From contig CP126191.1 of assembly GCA_030272155.1 (NCBI GenBank), positions 5,726,501-5,790,500 of the forward strand: DNA of 64,000 bases, given 5' to 3'. Made by a program: the position numbers and the translations under genes. The notes under the pieces are model-generated. The model ran no database searches and was not told where the DNA came from. It worked only from the letters and a program-made list of their open reading frames with translations. Position 1 is the stretch's first letter; every line of letters begins with the position of its first letter. Positions 43,992 to 56,065 of the stretch are shown in pieces. This DNA is from Tetradesmus obliquus. Its lineage: Eukaryota > Chlorophyta > Chlorophyceae > Sphaeropleales > Scenedesmaceae.

Positions 43992-46900
43992 ATGTCAGGC
44001 CTCAGCACTGAACGGACAAGTGTGGGAGTTGTGGGAGGTGGTGCTTGGGGCACTGCACTGGCTGTGCACTGCGCGCGCATGGGACATCAAGTGCTGCTGT
44101 GGGCCCTAGAACCCGAGGCAAGTTGAGCACCAGCCTGCTGCAGCAGCTGCTCTTGCTTGAGCCGCGTGTCCTTCCGCTGGCACCTGATGCCTGAGCCGTG
44201 CTTGCATACACATTCTGCTCCCGTATCTGCCACCACACAACACAACAAACGCCAGCTCACAGACAACACAATTCGTAGCATATGAGGACGCATCATACCT
44301 TGCTTGCTGTCACTTCTGTTGGGGCTTGCAACAGGTGGTTGAGGGCATCAATGGCCCTATCAGGGAGAACAGCCTGTACCTGCCAGGCCACAAGTGCCCT
44401 GCAGGCATGTCAGCCAGTGCCAGCTTGCAGGAAGTCGCCTCCAGCTGCAACCTGCTGCTGCTGGTGGTGCCAACACCCTTCGTAGAGAGAACCCTGGCAC
44501 CTGTTGCAGCCGCATTCAAGCCAGATGCCATCCTAGTCAGCTGCACCAAGGGCATCTTAAATGACACCCTGGAGACGCCGCATGAGATCCTGCTGAGGGT
44601 GCTGCCGCGCGCCGCGCACAGCCAGCTGGCATACCTGTCAGGGCCCAGCTTTGCATCAGAGGTGGTGGCGGGGCTGCCCACAGTGGTCACAATCGCGGCA
44701 CAGGTGGGCTAGACAGCATGCGCAGCTGTGACGGAGCGTCCGCAGGGGTACTGGCAGCGCAGCAGTAGCCAGCAGCATGTTGCGACATGGGTGGAAGATA
44801 ACAATTTGAAGGAGCTGCATGTTGCAGCAGCTCAAGTGGCATACCCTTTGGGCAGGTCGTACTGTAGCTCTGCAGCAGCCAGTTATTTGTGCCATAGTCT
44901 TGCAGGCTGGCTGCGCTGCAAAGGGGTTACATTTGCACTGACGGCGCTCCGCGTGGCGTGTGTGCCTGCGATTGTTTTTGCCGCTTGTGACGCTGCACCG
45001 CAGGAGGAGCGCGTGGCTGCGCGCGTGCAGTCGCTGCTGTCCACGCCGCGCTTCAGGTGCTACCGCACCACCGACGTCATCGGCGTGGAGCTGGGTGCGT
45101 GCTTGGCTGACCAGCGGCACGCATGTGGCTTGCCTAGCACTGTAGAAGCAGCCTGCAACATGCATGGCATGTGCAACAGGCCGCCTGCTGGCTGATTGTG
45201 TTATGCGGCTGCAATGTACGCAGCGTTTGTGTCCCTTTGAAAAGCTATGGTGGATGAGTCTGTTGCAGCTGTTGACTCTGGCAATGACAGGCAACGATAC
45301 AGTCTGCTTCACAAGCCGACTGACCCGCAGGCTATCTGTCTGTGCTGTCTTGCCCCGGGCCATGCATTGACTGGCTGGCTGCCGTCTGCTGGCTTGATGC
45401 CTTGTGCAGGTGGTGCGCTGAAGAACGTGCTGGCCATTGCGTGTGGTGAGCTGGCACAATGCATGCATCAACGCTCAGGCTGTCAGCTGCAACAGGCTGC
45501 TGTGTGTGATGCACCTGCCCTGACTATCTATGCCTAATGGGAGCTGTCAGATGCTACAACATGCCTGCACACACGACAGTCCTCGTGCATCTGCGACTGA
45601 GGATTGTTTCACGGTTCCATTGCAGCAGAGTGGCTGAGACTTTGCCGTCCATGGTTGCTGCAGGTATCAGTGATGGGCTAAGCTTGGGCAATAACGCACG
45701 CGCCGCGCTCATAACGCGAGGTATGCGCTGCAGCTGCTGCAAAGCTGTTCATTGGTTTGTCATGCCCCACCGCACGATGGCCAGTCAGGCAGCTTGTAAT
45801 GTGTTGTGCTGCACAACCACACAGATCAGTGCATCACTTTGTTGGTTTCTCAAACAGCCTGTCAGCAACACTTGCGTATGCAGGGCATCTGCATGCACCG
45901 TGGGTCACTGATATGCTTGCTCGCAGGTGAGTCTCAGGTGCAGCCTGCAGTGCACACACACCATCAAATACCTTTGGCATTACTCCGAAAAGATCCTCAA
46001 CACACGTGCTGTGCCACTTCACATGCCATATTTACACAGGCCTGGCTGAGATCACGCGCCTGGCAGTGGCCAAGGGCGCCAACCCCCTCACCATGGGCGG
46101 CCTGGCAGGCATGGGAGACCTGGTGCTCACATGCACAGGTGGGCCTGCCAGCCTGCTGCAGTGCCAGCCAGCACCGTGCGTTGCCGGATGTCCTAACATG
46201 TGTGGCACTTCTGTCCAGGGGGGTGGCCTCTGTCCACTTCACTGCCGTGTCAGCTGCTCCTGCCTGCAGCATGTACTTCAGGTCAGAAGCACCTGTGGAG
46301 CAGCTCCACAGCCTGCGGCAGGCTGCTGGTGTTGCGTGTGCTAAGCCCAGCACTCCACGCACTGTTACGCATGGCACCCCTGCCTGCCCCACCTCTGCAC
46401 CGGCTGCTGGCTGGCTGCTGCTGCTGCTGCCGCTGCCGCCAGGCGACCTGTCGCGCAACCGCAGCGTGGGCCTGCGGCTGGGCCGTGGTGAGCGCCTGGC
46501 AGACATCACTGCCAGCATGCACGGCGCGGTGGCTGAGGGTGTGCTGACCAGCAGGGCAGCGTACGAGCTGAGCAAGCGGCTGAGGGTGGAGGTGCCTATC
46601 ATCGAGGGCATCTGGCGCGTCATCCACGGTACGGGGTTATGCAGCGGCGCCAGGGCGCAATGCGTGGTTTGCTTGTAGTGCTGGGTTGGCAGGCGGTTGA
46701 TGGCAACTGCCTGCAATGGCAACATGCTTACAAATGCACGCTAGCTGTGAGTGAGCAGGCTGCTGTTCATGCTCTCACCGCAGGGGCAGTCGTGCTGCTG
46801 TCGAGCAATATGTGCTGAACTCTGTCATGCCTGCTGTGCTGTATCGATCTGCCACCATCCAACGGTTGCTGCTGCTACTGCTGCTGAGTGCAGAGGGCGA

Positions 46901-47003
46901 GGACGCGCTGACTGTGGTGGAGAATGTGATGAGCCGGGAGCTCAAGCCTGAGCTGGACATGAGCATGCTGGCAGCCATGGCGCCAAGCATGGCCTTCGTG
47001 TAG
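43992..47003 (+). CDS. GPDH: Glycerol-3-phosphate dehydrogenase (NAD+), GpsA type
   Basis: Eight exons: 43992-44117, 44335-44703, 45004-45094, 45410-45445, 45664-45720, 46040-46138, 46443-46628, 46894-47003 (stop TAG); 357 aa. The NAD-binding start [14 protein letters not shown] is followed by [22 protein letters not shown], then [17 protein letters not shown] carrying the catalytic Lys, [31 protein letters not shown] and a final MSRELKPE. These are the marks of the bacterial/plastid-type GpsA family. It reduces dihydroxyacetone phosphate to glycerol-3-phosphate for glycerolipid synthesis. Only 12 residues precede the Rossmann fold, so there is no room for a transit peptide and a cytosolic place is likely. 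Intron 1 starts GCAAGT instead of GT, and exons 4 and 5 are tiny (36 and 57 bases). Confidence 0.93.
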
Positions 47004-48558
47004 CACCAGCATGCAGCAGCAACAGCTGTGTCGCATGCTGGCGTAGACGGCTAGCTCATCTGGCGCTACTGATGTGTACCTGTGGCTCGCACCAGACTGC
47101 CGGAGGCGGTAACACCTGCGGCAAGTGCCTGGCCGTAGTGTGGCAGTGTGCCTGGCGGTAGTGTGCACACATTGCCACGTGGCAATGCTGGGTGCAGCCT
47201 CTCTTGTGGATATCAGCATCGGCAAGCTGCTGGCTAGTGCGCCGGCCGCTTCGCAGCCAGGCTGCTGTATTTAGGTTGCAGGCATATGTGCGGCGCGCAT
47301 GGTTGGCATGGCTGCATTGTGAAGCAAGTGGTGGCAGCGCTTGTGACATTTGCTGTTTTTGAAATCTCTGAGTTACAGGCACAAGTCTTGCCTGTTGTAC
47401 AGCTGACTGCACACGCAATTGGCACACACTCTTGGCCGCTGGCAAGAGTCAAATCACTCATCACGCAGCACTCACTGGGGCGCATCACGCTGCACATACT
47501 GGGCTGCGCACATGACAACATGTCCTGCTGGGAACGTTCAGGCCAGGCACAAGGTTTGTGCTGGTGCACTCTGTGTTTCAACCAGACGTTCTACTGCATG
47601 GGATGCTGCGCTGTCAGCTTGCAGCCACGGCTGCTACATGAGGTAGGATCCAAGGGACCAGCTACTGTGTCGGCTGACGCTTCAGAGCTGCACATCGCAG
47701 CAGCTGCATGCAAAGCCGTTCTGCTGATCCCTCTAGAGTTTGGAGCTTGCACACACCATGCATGCGCGGCTTTTTGAGTGGCCTGTTGGTGGGCCTGCTA
47801 CGCTTGCTATACTGCAGGCCTATGGGCTGCAGCTGGTGCTCGCAGTGTGTCTGTCGTGCTCGCAGCGAGGCACGGCGCATACTTCCTAGCTTGCATGCAG
47901 GCGGTCACACGGGCCCCGCACAGTGTGGCTGTGGTCGCTTTTTTGGAATACAGCATGCGCACAGTGCTGTGGGGAAATATAACCGCCATGTTACTGTTAC
48001 AGCCACACCAACATATAATGCATCGCCATCAGCGCGCCCCAGCGACAACAGGGATAAGGGCGCACTACGCCATTGTAATAGCAACTACTGTGGTGATCCA
48101 GACATGAGCATGGCACTCAGCAACTCCCGTACAGATAATAGCAGCTGGCCTGTAAGCCACTGCTCCACCCTCAGCGTCTTCAACGGCAAAAGTGCAGCAC
48201 CAAGCGCGCCAGTCATGCTCAGCGGACTGCGCACCTTTCAGCGCACCGCTTGAAGGTGCGTGAAGCCTTCAGGCGCGGTGGCCACCAGACCGAGCTTACA
48301 TCGAACTGGCAGAGCAGTGCTCTGCTAGCAGTGCAACTTGAGTAATCCAGGACAAAAAGGAACCCTCTCTGCAGCTGCGCTGCACGCCAGCTACGACTCT
48401 CCCTGCACGCTACACTGTTGCGAGTGCACGAGGACCTCAGCCTACATGATGTATGATGTACAACGGCGCCATGCAACCGCTCAGCTACATACAGCCTGTA
48501 CACACTCCCCTCACCCCAGACACTTCGCGCCGGCCAAAACTGCGCTGCAGCTCACTCG
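47004..48558. other. Intergenic region, 1.55 kb, convergent
   Basis: Between the stops of the GPDH gene (+) and the acidic-protein gene (-). No gene supported. A small inverted repeat CGCACCTT/AAGGTGCG pairs 48230-48237 with 48253-48260 near the 3' end of the minus-strand gene. Confidence 0.4.
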
Positions 48559-51150
48559 CTAGTGGTGCCTCCAGCGTGCCACAAGTCGCGCCGCCTGCTG
48601 CGCGTTCACGCTGAACACGCGCTGCTCGTACGCGACCATCGACCTCTTCATTAGGGGCTGCAAGTCACGACCCATTGGCGCCATCCCAGGGTAGCGATCC
48701 GCCTCTTGCGTGGCCTGGTTGGCTGGCGCCCAGGCCTTGCCCTGCAGCAGCCGGAGCGCATCTTTCACCGAGCTGTGGCCAGGGTCCACGCCAGGCAGCC
48801 CAGCCAGCAGCTGCTGCGTGAAAGCTGCATCTGATAAGGCTTGGCCAACCTGCTGCACCAGCTGCTGCGCATCAGCAGGCGCCATGAGCCCTGGCGGGAC
48901 TGCCGGCGCTGCTGCTGCTGCTGCACTGCTGCTGCTGCCAGCAACAGCAGCAGCAGCACCTGGCCTATTAGCGCGCGACCGCTGCAGGGGCGGCAAGCCC
49001 TTGGGTGTGTGCTCTCCTGCCTGCGTGTCACCAGAGTCCTGTGGTACTGCTGTCAGGCCAGCATCACCGCTGCTGCTGCTGCTGGTGCCAGGTACCACGA
49101 AGCCGTTGCTGCGCTGCCTGCTAAAAGCAGCTTCGGATGATGCCGGCGCACCCGCTGCTGGCTCCTGCCGGCTGCGCTGCATGCTGCTGCTGCTGCCCAT
49201 GAGGCTCTCCAGCAGCGTTTGCGCCAGGTCAGCACTCCAATCTGGAGTTGGGTGGCCTGCTGACCCCGGCCCACCACGGCTGATGCTGTCATTTATTCCA
49301 CGCTGCAGCTCTGCCCGCGCCCTCATGCGCCGGCACTGCGGGCAGTTGCAGGCCGCGTCATCATCATCTTCATCATCATCGTCCTCGTCATCTTCACCAT
49401 CATCATCTTCGTCCTCATCCTCTTCCTCATCCGTCCATTGCTCGCTGACACTGCGTTCTCGTGCATGGCGCCTGGCCTCCACATGCTCAGCATCTTGGTC
49501 TGCACACACAACAGCAGCAGGTCACGGCAGCAGCCAGGGCAAGTGCGTGAACACACAAAGCGAGCATGCCGAGCAAGAGCCTGCACAGTGTGCCACATAC
49601 AAACCACATATCAAAGATGATAACTCCCTGCTGCATAGAGAGCAGCCGTAACACAGCATGGATCAAGCTAAAAGCTGGCACATGCGCTTGCAAGCGAGTG
49701 TGTACACACACCTGATGCTGTCTCCCAGCCGTGGCTGCCATCGCCGTCATCATCATCATCAGAGCTGACAGTCTGCCCGGCGCGCAGCCGCGGGTTCGCG
49801 TCAATCAGCTGCTGCTGCTCCCGCCGCAGCTGCTGCTGCGCCTCCAGCTGCTGCTGCTGCGCCTGCTGCTCCTCGGCAGTCCAGCTGAACTGCTGCAGGG
49901 GCTGCCCCAGGAAGCCCCGCCTGAAGCCACTGCTGCTGCTGTTGGTGGCGGTGCCAGCAGCCGGCCGCACTATGTTGCTGAGCCTGGCAGCCGCTGCTGC
50001 CACCCCCTGCCGTGCAGCTGGCGCGTGCTGCCCCTCTGCGTCAGAGGCAGCCTCCAGGCCTGCAGCCATGCACACGAGAAGTGGCTGCTGAGTGGCAGCA
50101 GAGCATGTGTGGTGGCGTGCATCGCAGCAATCAGACCTTCATGATGGTGAAGCAAGAGGTTTGCACCAGACAGACATGCGCCTATCCGCCAGCATAGGAG
50201 CGACAAACTGCTTGGACTGCCCCTGTACACAGCAGTGACCAGCTCCAGCATAACGGGCTCCGTACACACCCATGTCTACACACACTATGATGCCTTCCTG
50301 CAAACTGCCCTGCTGCACCTTGCGCTTGCCACCCCTGCTCCACATGCGTACTGCCCAGCTGCCGCTGCGTCCTCACCCACCCGCCCATCACCTCACCTGG
50401 CATGCTGTCAACCTCACTGTCGCAATCTACCAGCCCCGGCGGCGCATCGCTCTCCTCATCACTCTCGCCGCCGCTGCTGCCCCCAGCCCACAAGCCCGCC
50501 TCATCCTCAGCTGACTCCAGTGCTGGCGGCTCATCCCCACCGCTGCTGCCCACAAGTGATGGCAGTGCATCGTCGCTAACGGACAGCTTGCCGCTGCTGC
50601 TGAGTTCATCCTCTGTGCCGCACTCCAGCTCTGGCATGCCTGCCAGATCATTCTCGCTGCTGCTGTCAGAAGCGTCCGGGTCATCCAAGTCAGGCGGCAG
50701 TTCATCGTCGTCATCATCGCCCTCAGATGACAGCAGCGGCGCAATGCTGCTCTCCTCTGACGCGTCTGCAGCACAGTGCACAGTCACAGTCACAAGGGAC
50801 CGACGGTGCGCAATGCAGCCAAGGTAAAGCACAAGGTAGCACTTGTGACAGCAGGTCTGTAACTTGCTGCAGCGCATGTGTAGCAGCATTGCTTGATGCA
50901 AGATGCAAGCAGTGTTTTGCAGCCAAACGTAGCATAGCCCAGCAGCCACTGCAACAGGTCAAAGGCGCCACCCCCCCCACCAATCAGCAACTCACCATCG
51001 CTGAATTCATATGAAGCAGCCACCAGCTCTGGCACGTCGTCACTGTCATAACTGGCATCCAACAGCGGCGGCGGCAGCGAGCCGGCGCTGCTGCTGCTGC
51101 TGCTTCTACGGAGGCGCAAGCCTCTGGTTGCTGCTGCCAGTGCTGCAGCA

Positions 51151-51195
<45 letters not shown>

Positions 51196-54100
51196 GCAGG
51201 CCCTGGCCCCGCTAGGTCCTCGTCAGCGCTGTCATCAGCATCAAAGAGTGGTGGCAGTTGTGACATGTCATCTGACGTGTCACCGTCATCTGACACCACC
51301 GCAATGTCCTGAAGCCTGCCAGGCAGGCTGGGGACACCAGCAGCCCGGCCTGCACCTGGTGCTGCTGGCATTGAAAATACGAAATGCTGCTGCTGCTGTT
51401 GTTGCTGCCCTGCGATGGCAAAGTCTTCCTCATCACTGTCTCCCTGCCTGCTGCGCTTCGGCCTGTGAGCCTGTGCATCACCACCAGCAGCAGCAGCAGG
51501 AGCAGCAGCAGCAGCACCGCTGCTTGATGACGCCTGATCGGCCGTAGCAGAACTAGAAGCACCTGCTGCTGCTGCCCCCGCCACTGCTGCTGCTGCTGGC
51601 GGCGCCTGCCACGTCCAGCTGCTGCTGGCTGGCCTAGCACCCCCTGCACTGCCCGGTTCAAACCAATCCTCATCGTCATCCTCATCGTCGCTGCCAGATG
51701 AGAAGCCAGGCCCATGTCTGTGCCGCAGCTGCCGCCGCCGCCGGGCCTGTGCCCGCGCCTCGCGCTGCTGCCGCATACGCGATGCCATGCTGCTGCCACT
51801 GCTGCTACTGGTGCCTGCTTGCACTGGCAACACGAACCCTGGTATTGATCCTGCTGCTGCTGCTGGTGCTGCTGCTTCTTGCTCCTGCTCTTCGGGCGCC
51901 AGCTGCTCCTCAGTGAGCCTGAAGCTTGCAGGAAAGCCTGCTGCGCTGGCAGACAGCACAGCCCCTGATGCTGCACTTGCAGTGCCACTAGGCTGCACCC
52001 CAGCTGCTGCTGCTGCTGCTGTTGACGAGGCTGATGCAGCCCACACGCCGTTGGCGCTGCTGAGCATGCCCACCAGCAGCTGCTGCAGCAGCCTGAAGCC
52101 TGACAGCAGCAGCTGCCAGGGCCGCCACCATTGCGCAGCGTCAGCAGCTGTGTCAGCTCCACTGCCGCCGTCAGATCTGATACCTGCAACGGCACCCGAT
52201 TGGCTGGCCCCCTGCGCAGTCAACACGTGACCGTGGTCTGCTGCGCCGGGACTGCCAACAGGCTGCTGCTGCTGCTGCGGCGGCGGCTGTGCAGTGCTGC
52301 TGCTGCTGGCTGCTGCTGGCCTGGGACCTGCTGTGAACTGGAAGCTGTCCGGCAGCTGCGCTGCTGCACTGCTGCTGCTGTTGGCGTCATGCAGCCTGGC
52401 ATGGCGCCTAGCAATGAGCCGCGGCCTGCTGCCGTTGGGTGGTGTGCCAAACAGGCTGCCACTTGGCGGCGTGCCAACCATCTGCATGGCAAAGTGGCAT
52501 GACGCACAGTGTAAGAGCCTGCCACAACGCCAAGTCAGTTGCAGAGTGCAGGATGACAGCTGAACGCCTATACTTTACAAGGCAGTGCAGCAGCCTAGCT
52601 GAGCTGTGAGTGCAGCAGCAACAGCTCCCACCCATTCTCACTTGTGCCAGCCCGTGTGTGCATGATGTTGCGCACGTGTTGCAGGGCAAGCCCCTGGCCC
52701 CACAGCCAGGCACTCACCGCGAGCGGGAATACGCCTGCTTGCTGTGATCGCAGCACAAACGGTGGCGCAGACGTGGTAGTACTACAAACAGGGTCTGTGC
52801 CAGCTGCTGCTGCTGCCGCTGCCGGTGCTAAGGCAGGCACTTGGTATCCAGCGCTGCCGCTGCTGCTGGCGTTGTTGCTGCTGCTACGTCCGGCCTGCGC
52901 AGCTGTGCCGCTGCCTCCTGCAGCAGAGCCTGCAGCACTACTCCGCTGGCCGGCACCCCGCAGTGGCCCTAGGGCGCCCGCCACACTCCTGGGCAAGCCG
53001 CTGAGCATGGCTGCCAGGGAATCACGCTCCGGGCTCCTGCCCGTGCCACCGCCACGTGTTGGCTGCTGCGGCCGCTGCTGCTACTGCTGCTGCTGCTGCT
53101 GTGGGCGGATTGTCATACTGCCCAGCATGCCCTGGAAGGGTGGGGGGCCGCTGGTGCCTCCACCTGGCACAAACATGGGCTCAGGGGCGCTGCTGCGCCC
53201 TGAGTGGTGCATGCTGGCCAGGGCAGCAGGCATGGGCATGCCTGCAGGGCACAGCAGGTTGAAATAAATCAAGCATGAGGGGGTGAGACAGGGGGTAAAT
53301 GTCTGCGTCTGCCACAGTGAGTGATGAGTATGCTGTGCTACCAGCGTCTGCACACTGCTGGGCACGCACAGGCTATGCTTAGTAATCTGGCTGCTCAGGC
53401 TGCAGCAGTTGATGAGAGGCTCAGCTGAGTGTTGAACCCCGCAGCAGTCAACAACAATGCTGTGCAAGCAGGGAGGCATGCACCTGCCAATTGGCAGCTG
53501 CTGCTGCTGGTGCTGATACGTGCTGCTGGCCACCACAATGATGTGCGCAGCAGAATTTCCTTTCTTGCCTGCCCAGCCCGGTTTCCTGCAAGCTGCCACT
53601 CACTCAGCAGCATCTGGCCGCCTGCAGCCCCCAGAAGCCCTGGCATGAACTGCAGGCTGGCCATTTGGAAGGCAGCATGGTGCTCCTCATCATCGGGAGC
53701 AGGGCCCAGCGCATGCTCATGTGGGTCGTCTCCCTCAGGCACCTGCCAAATCCTGCTGTTGCGGTTCAGGCCGTCCATCATGCTGTTGTGGCTGCTGCTT
53801 CCTCTGCTGCCTCCTTGAGGAGCGAAGGTGCTAGGGAGTCGCTGAGAGGGCTGGGTGCTGGAAGTGGGCATACCAGGGCGCATGCTGCTGCTGGTGGTGC
53901 TGCCAACACTGCGGTTGCTGTCTGCTGCGTGTCCTGCAAGCAGCAGACAAGGCGTAAGACTCACGAGCGTATATATTATTACAAAGGCATCCACAGCCGG
54001 GGATCACACCATGCACAATCCCATCCAAGCAGAGTGCAGCTGCTCACCTCCACCAACAGCTGCCCCATACTCATCGTCAGAGTCCTGCTCAGAATCTGTG

Positions 54101-54305
54101 TGGGCTTCAAGTGCAGGCGGCTCGTCACTGCTTAGACCTGCGGAGGCACCGCACAGCAAAGGTAACACGGGCAAGCAAGGCAATTGACAGATGAAGCAGC
54201 AGCAGTGAGCTGCAGTACACGACTCTGGTGCAACTGTCGCTGCGTGCTGCAAAGCACACTCCATTCAGCATGGTAACTGGTATACTTACCATCAAGATCG
54301 TCCAT
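48559..54305 (-). CDS. Acidic disordered protein with repeated PPxL-type motifs; in-frame TAG
   Basis: Exon chain: 54305-54290, 54137-54048, 53933-53604, 53241-52718, 52481-50996, 50765-50397, 50059-49712, 49499-48559; phases match throughout and the frame would give 1367 codons. One in-frame TAG at 53083-53081 (codon 199) interrupts a Gln run. I do not recognise a family. The protein is Asp/Glu/Ser-rich with Ala, Gln and Ser runs. A short motif recurs: DEPPALE, LPPLFDADDS, PPPLLDASYDSD, DDVPELV, LPPDLDDPDASD, GMPELECGTED, DALPSLV, DEPPALESAEDE, DAPPGLVDCDSE. Near the C-terminus an EDEDDD-type block is followed by CNCPQCRRMRARAE, a possible small metal site, and the protein ends with a basic helix (AARLVARWRHH). 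The first exon is very short and the true start may lie upstream; the frame is open back to a TGA near 54400. Function unknown. Confidence 0.5.
51155..51193 (-). repeat. (CTG)13-type run coding poly-Ala in the acidic protein
   Basis: Thirteen triplets on the minus strand read in the GCT frame inside the 1486-base exon, giving a long Ala run between PGP and the AALAAAT segment. Confidence 0.7.
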
Positions 54306-55319
54306 AATCAGCGAGCTGAGCTCCACTGGAGGCGTGTAGTTGCTTCTGTGCTGTGCGTATGGGCACGAAAATGGCCTGCCTCGTCAATCGCAATGACGAC
54401 TGTGTTAACTTAGATGGACAACTACTGTCTCTCCAGCAATAGCACGACGTATGCACGCGCTGTCAGCTGATGTGAGAAGCCTCGGTCACCTTCCTTTGGA
54501 ATGCTACACTGGGTGTGGCCCTTCAATTGCACATGTGCTCAAGCAACTTTCAGTACAGTAACCCCCAGTCAAAACCTGACCAAGAAAAAGCACCAAGCAA
54601 GGCAGCAGCAGCTGCCTGAGGGGCCAGCAGTCCAGTGCGCTGAACCCTTGGATGTAACACACCCAGCAGGAGTTTTACGCCCCTGACCCAGTACTGGCAG
54701 CACTGTGGAGGGTTCAAGAAGGCAGCAACGCACCCATATCACGACAGCAGTATGGCAGTGCTGGGTGCAAGTAGCACACTCCCAGCTGCCGACCGTTCAG
54801 CTCCCAGCCAATGCAATTGCTGCAGACTGCCCATGCGGGCTGCCTCATGCTGGCAAGATGCAGCCTGTTTCACCACCATCATCACTTGCACCTAACGGGC
54901 CAAATAATCGACCAGCTGCCTGGGACAACTCCATGTACCATTCATCTCTCCAAAACCCTGCAGCCTAACAATTCTCATGATTCGTTGCAGCACTGCCTCC
55001 TAGTTGCACATGCGGTCCTCTGCTCAGCCCTCAACCAGCCTGCACACAGCAGCAAAGCAAACATCCAGTGCCATATGTCAGTTGGCTTTGCCACAGCATG
55101 CAAACACTCTGTCAACAGCAGCCAGGACACTGTGAAAGGCCCGTCTGCCCTTTACGATGGATGTGGGCTGAGTCATGATGACCACTGTTCGAGATACCCA
55201 CCTTCCCTTGCACATAACTGCACAACTGCCTGCATGCAAGTACAGCTGCACCACCACTAAATTGCAATGCCAGTGCTTCTGGCCTGTGGAGCCATGCAGT
55301 CAATCCACCGCCAGCTTGC
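54306..55319. other. Intergenic region, 1.0 kb
   Basis: Upstream of the minus-strand acidic gene and downstream of the minus-strand FKBP gene. A missing first exon of the acidic gene may lie at 54306-54500. ORFs here have no recognisable similarity. Confidence 0.4.
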
Positions 55320-56027
55320 TCACTTTGTCCGGTACCCGAAGGCCGATGTTTTGATTGACAGCAGCTCAATGTCAACCTGCAGTGTGGCATTGGGAGGGAT
55401 CTCGCCCACGCCCCTGCTGCCATAGCCCTGCAGCAAACACAAAACCCTCAGGAAACATTGCAGGGCTTGTGTGCAACGCTTGCTGCCGCAGCTGCTGCAA
55501 GTTACATTGCTCACTAACATAAGCTGTTACGACTGTGAAACAGCTAGTCGGCTCCCAGCATGACGTGAAAAGGCAAGAGGCCTAGCAGGCTGCAGATGAG
55601 CTCCTGCTCAACCTGCCACCCCACCAGCCCAGCAGCGTTGGCAGGCAGTGCACAGAGCTGCATACACAAATTTCACATAGGGCTGCATGCAACATCAGCA
55701 GCCCCATCATGCGCTGCGGCCTGCCTGTCACCCAGCAGGCTCACCAGCTCAGGGGGCACCAGCACCCTGCGCTGCCCGCCCACACGCATGCCCCGCACAC
55801 CCTGCAGCAGGCAGCAGCAGCAGCATTCAAGCCAATGCGCGCCATCGTTTGCAAGCTTGTACTTGAGGATGAACCAGGCAGATGATCCAGCACACGGCAT
55901 TTGACGCAGCTGTCGCAGCTGGCACGCTTCGGCCCGGCCATGCCTTCGTCTGCACATGCGCTGCAACGCCACTAGCACAAAGCACTGCATACACCTGCTG
56001 GACAGCACCAATGCATTGCTGCATCAG

Positions 56028-56065
<38 letters not shown>

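Noticed and set aside
53081..53083. TAG read as Gln (alternative ciliate/ulvophyte-type code)
   Set aside because: TAG ends the WDR7 and GPDH frames, and TAA ends the opine-dehydrogenase and SOUL frames, at the expected family lengths.
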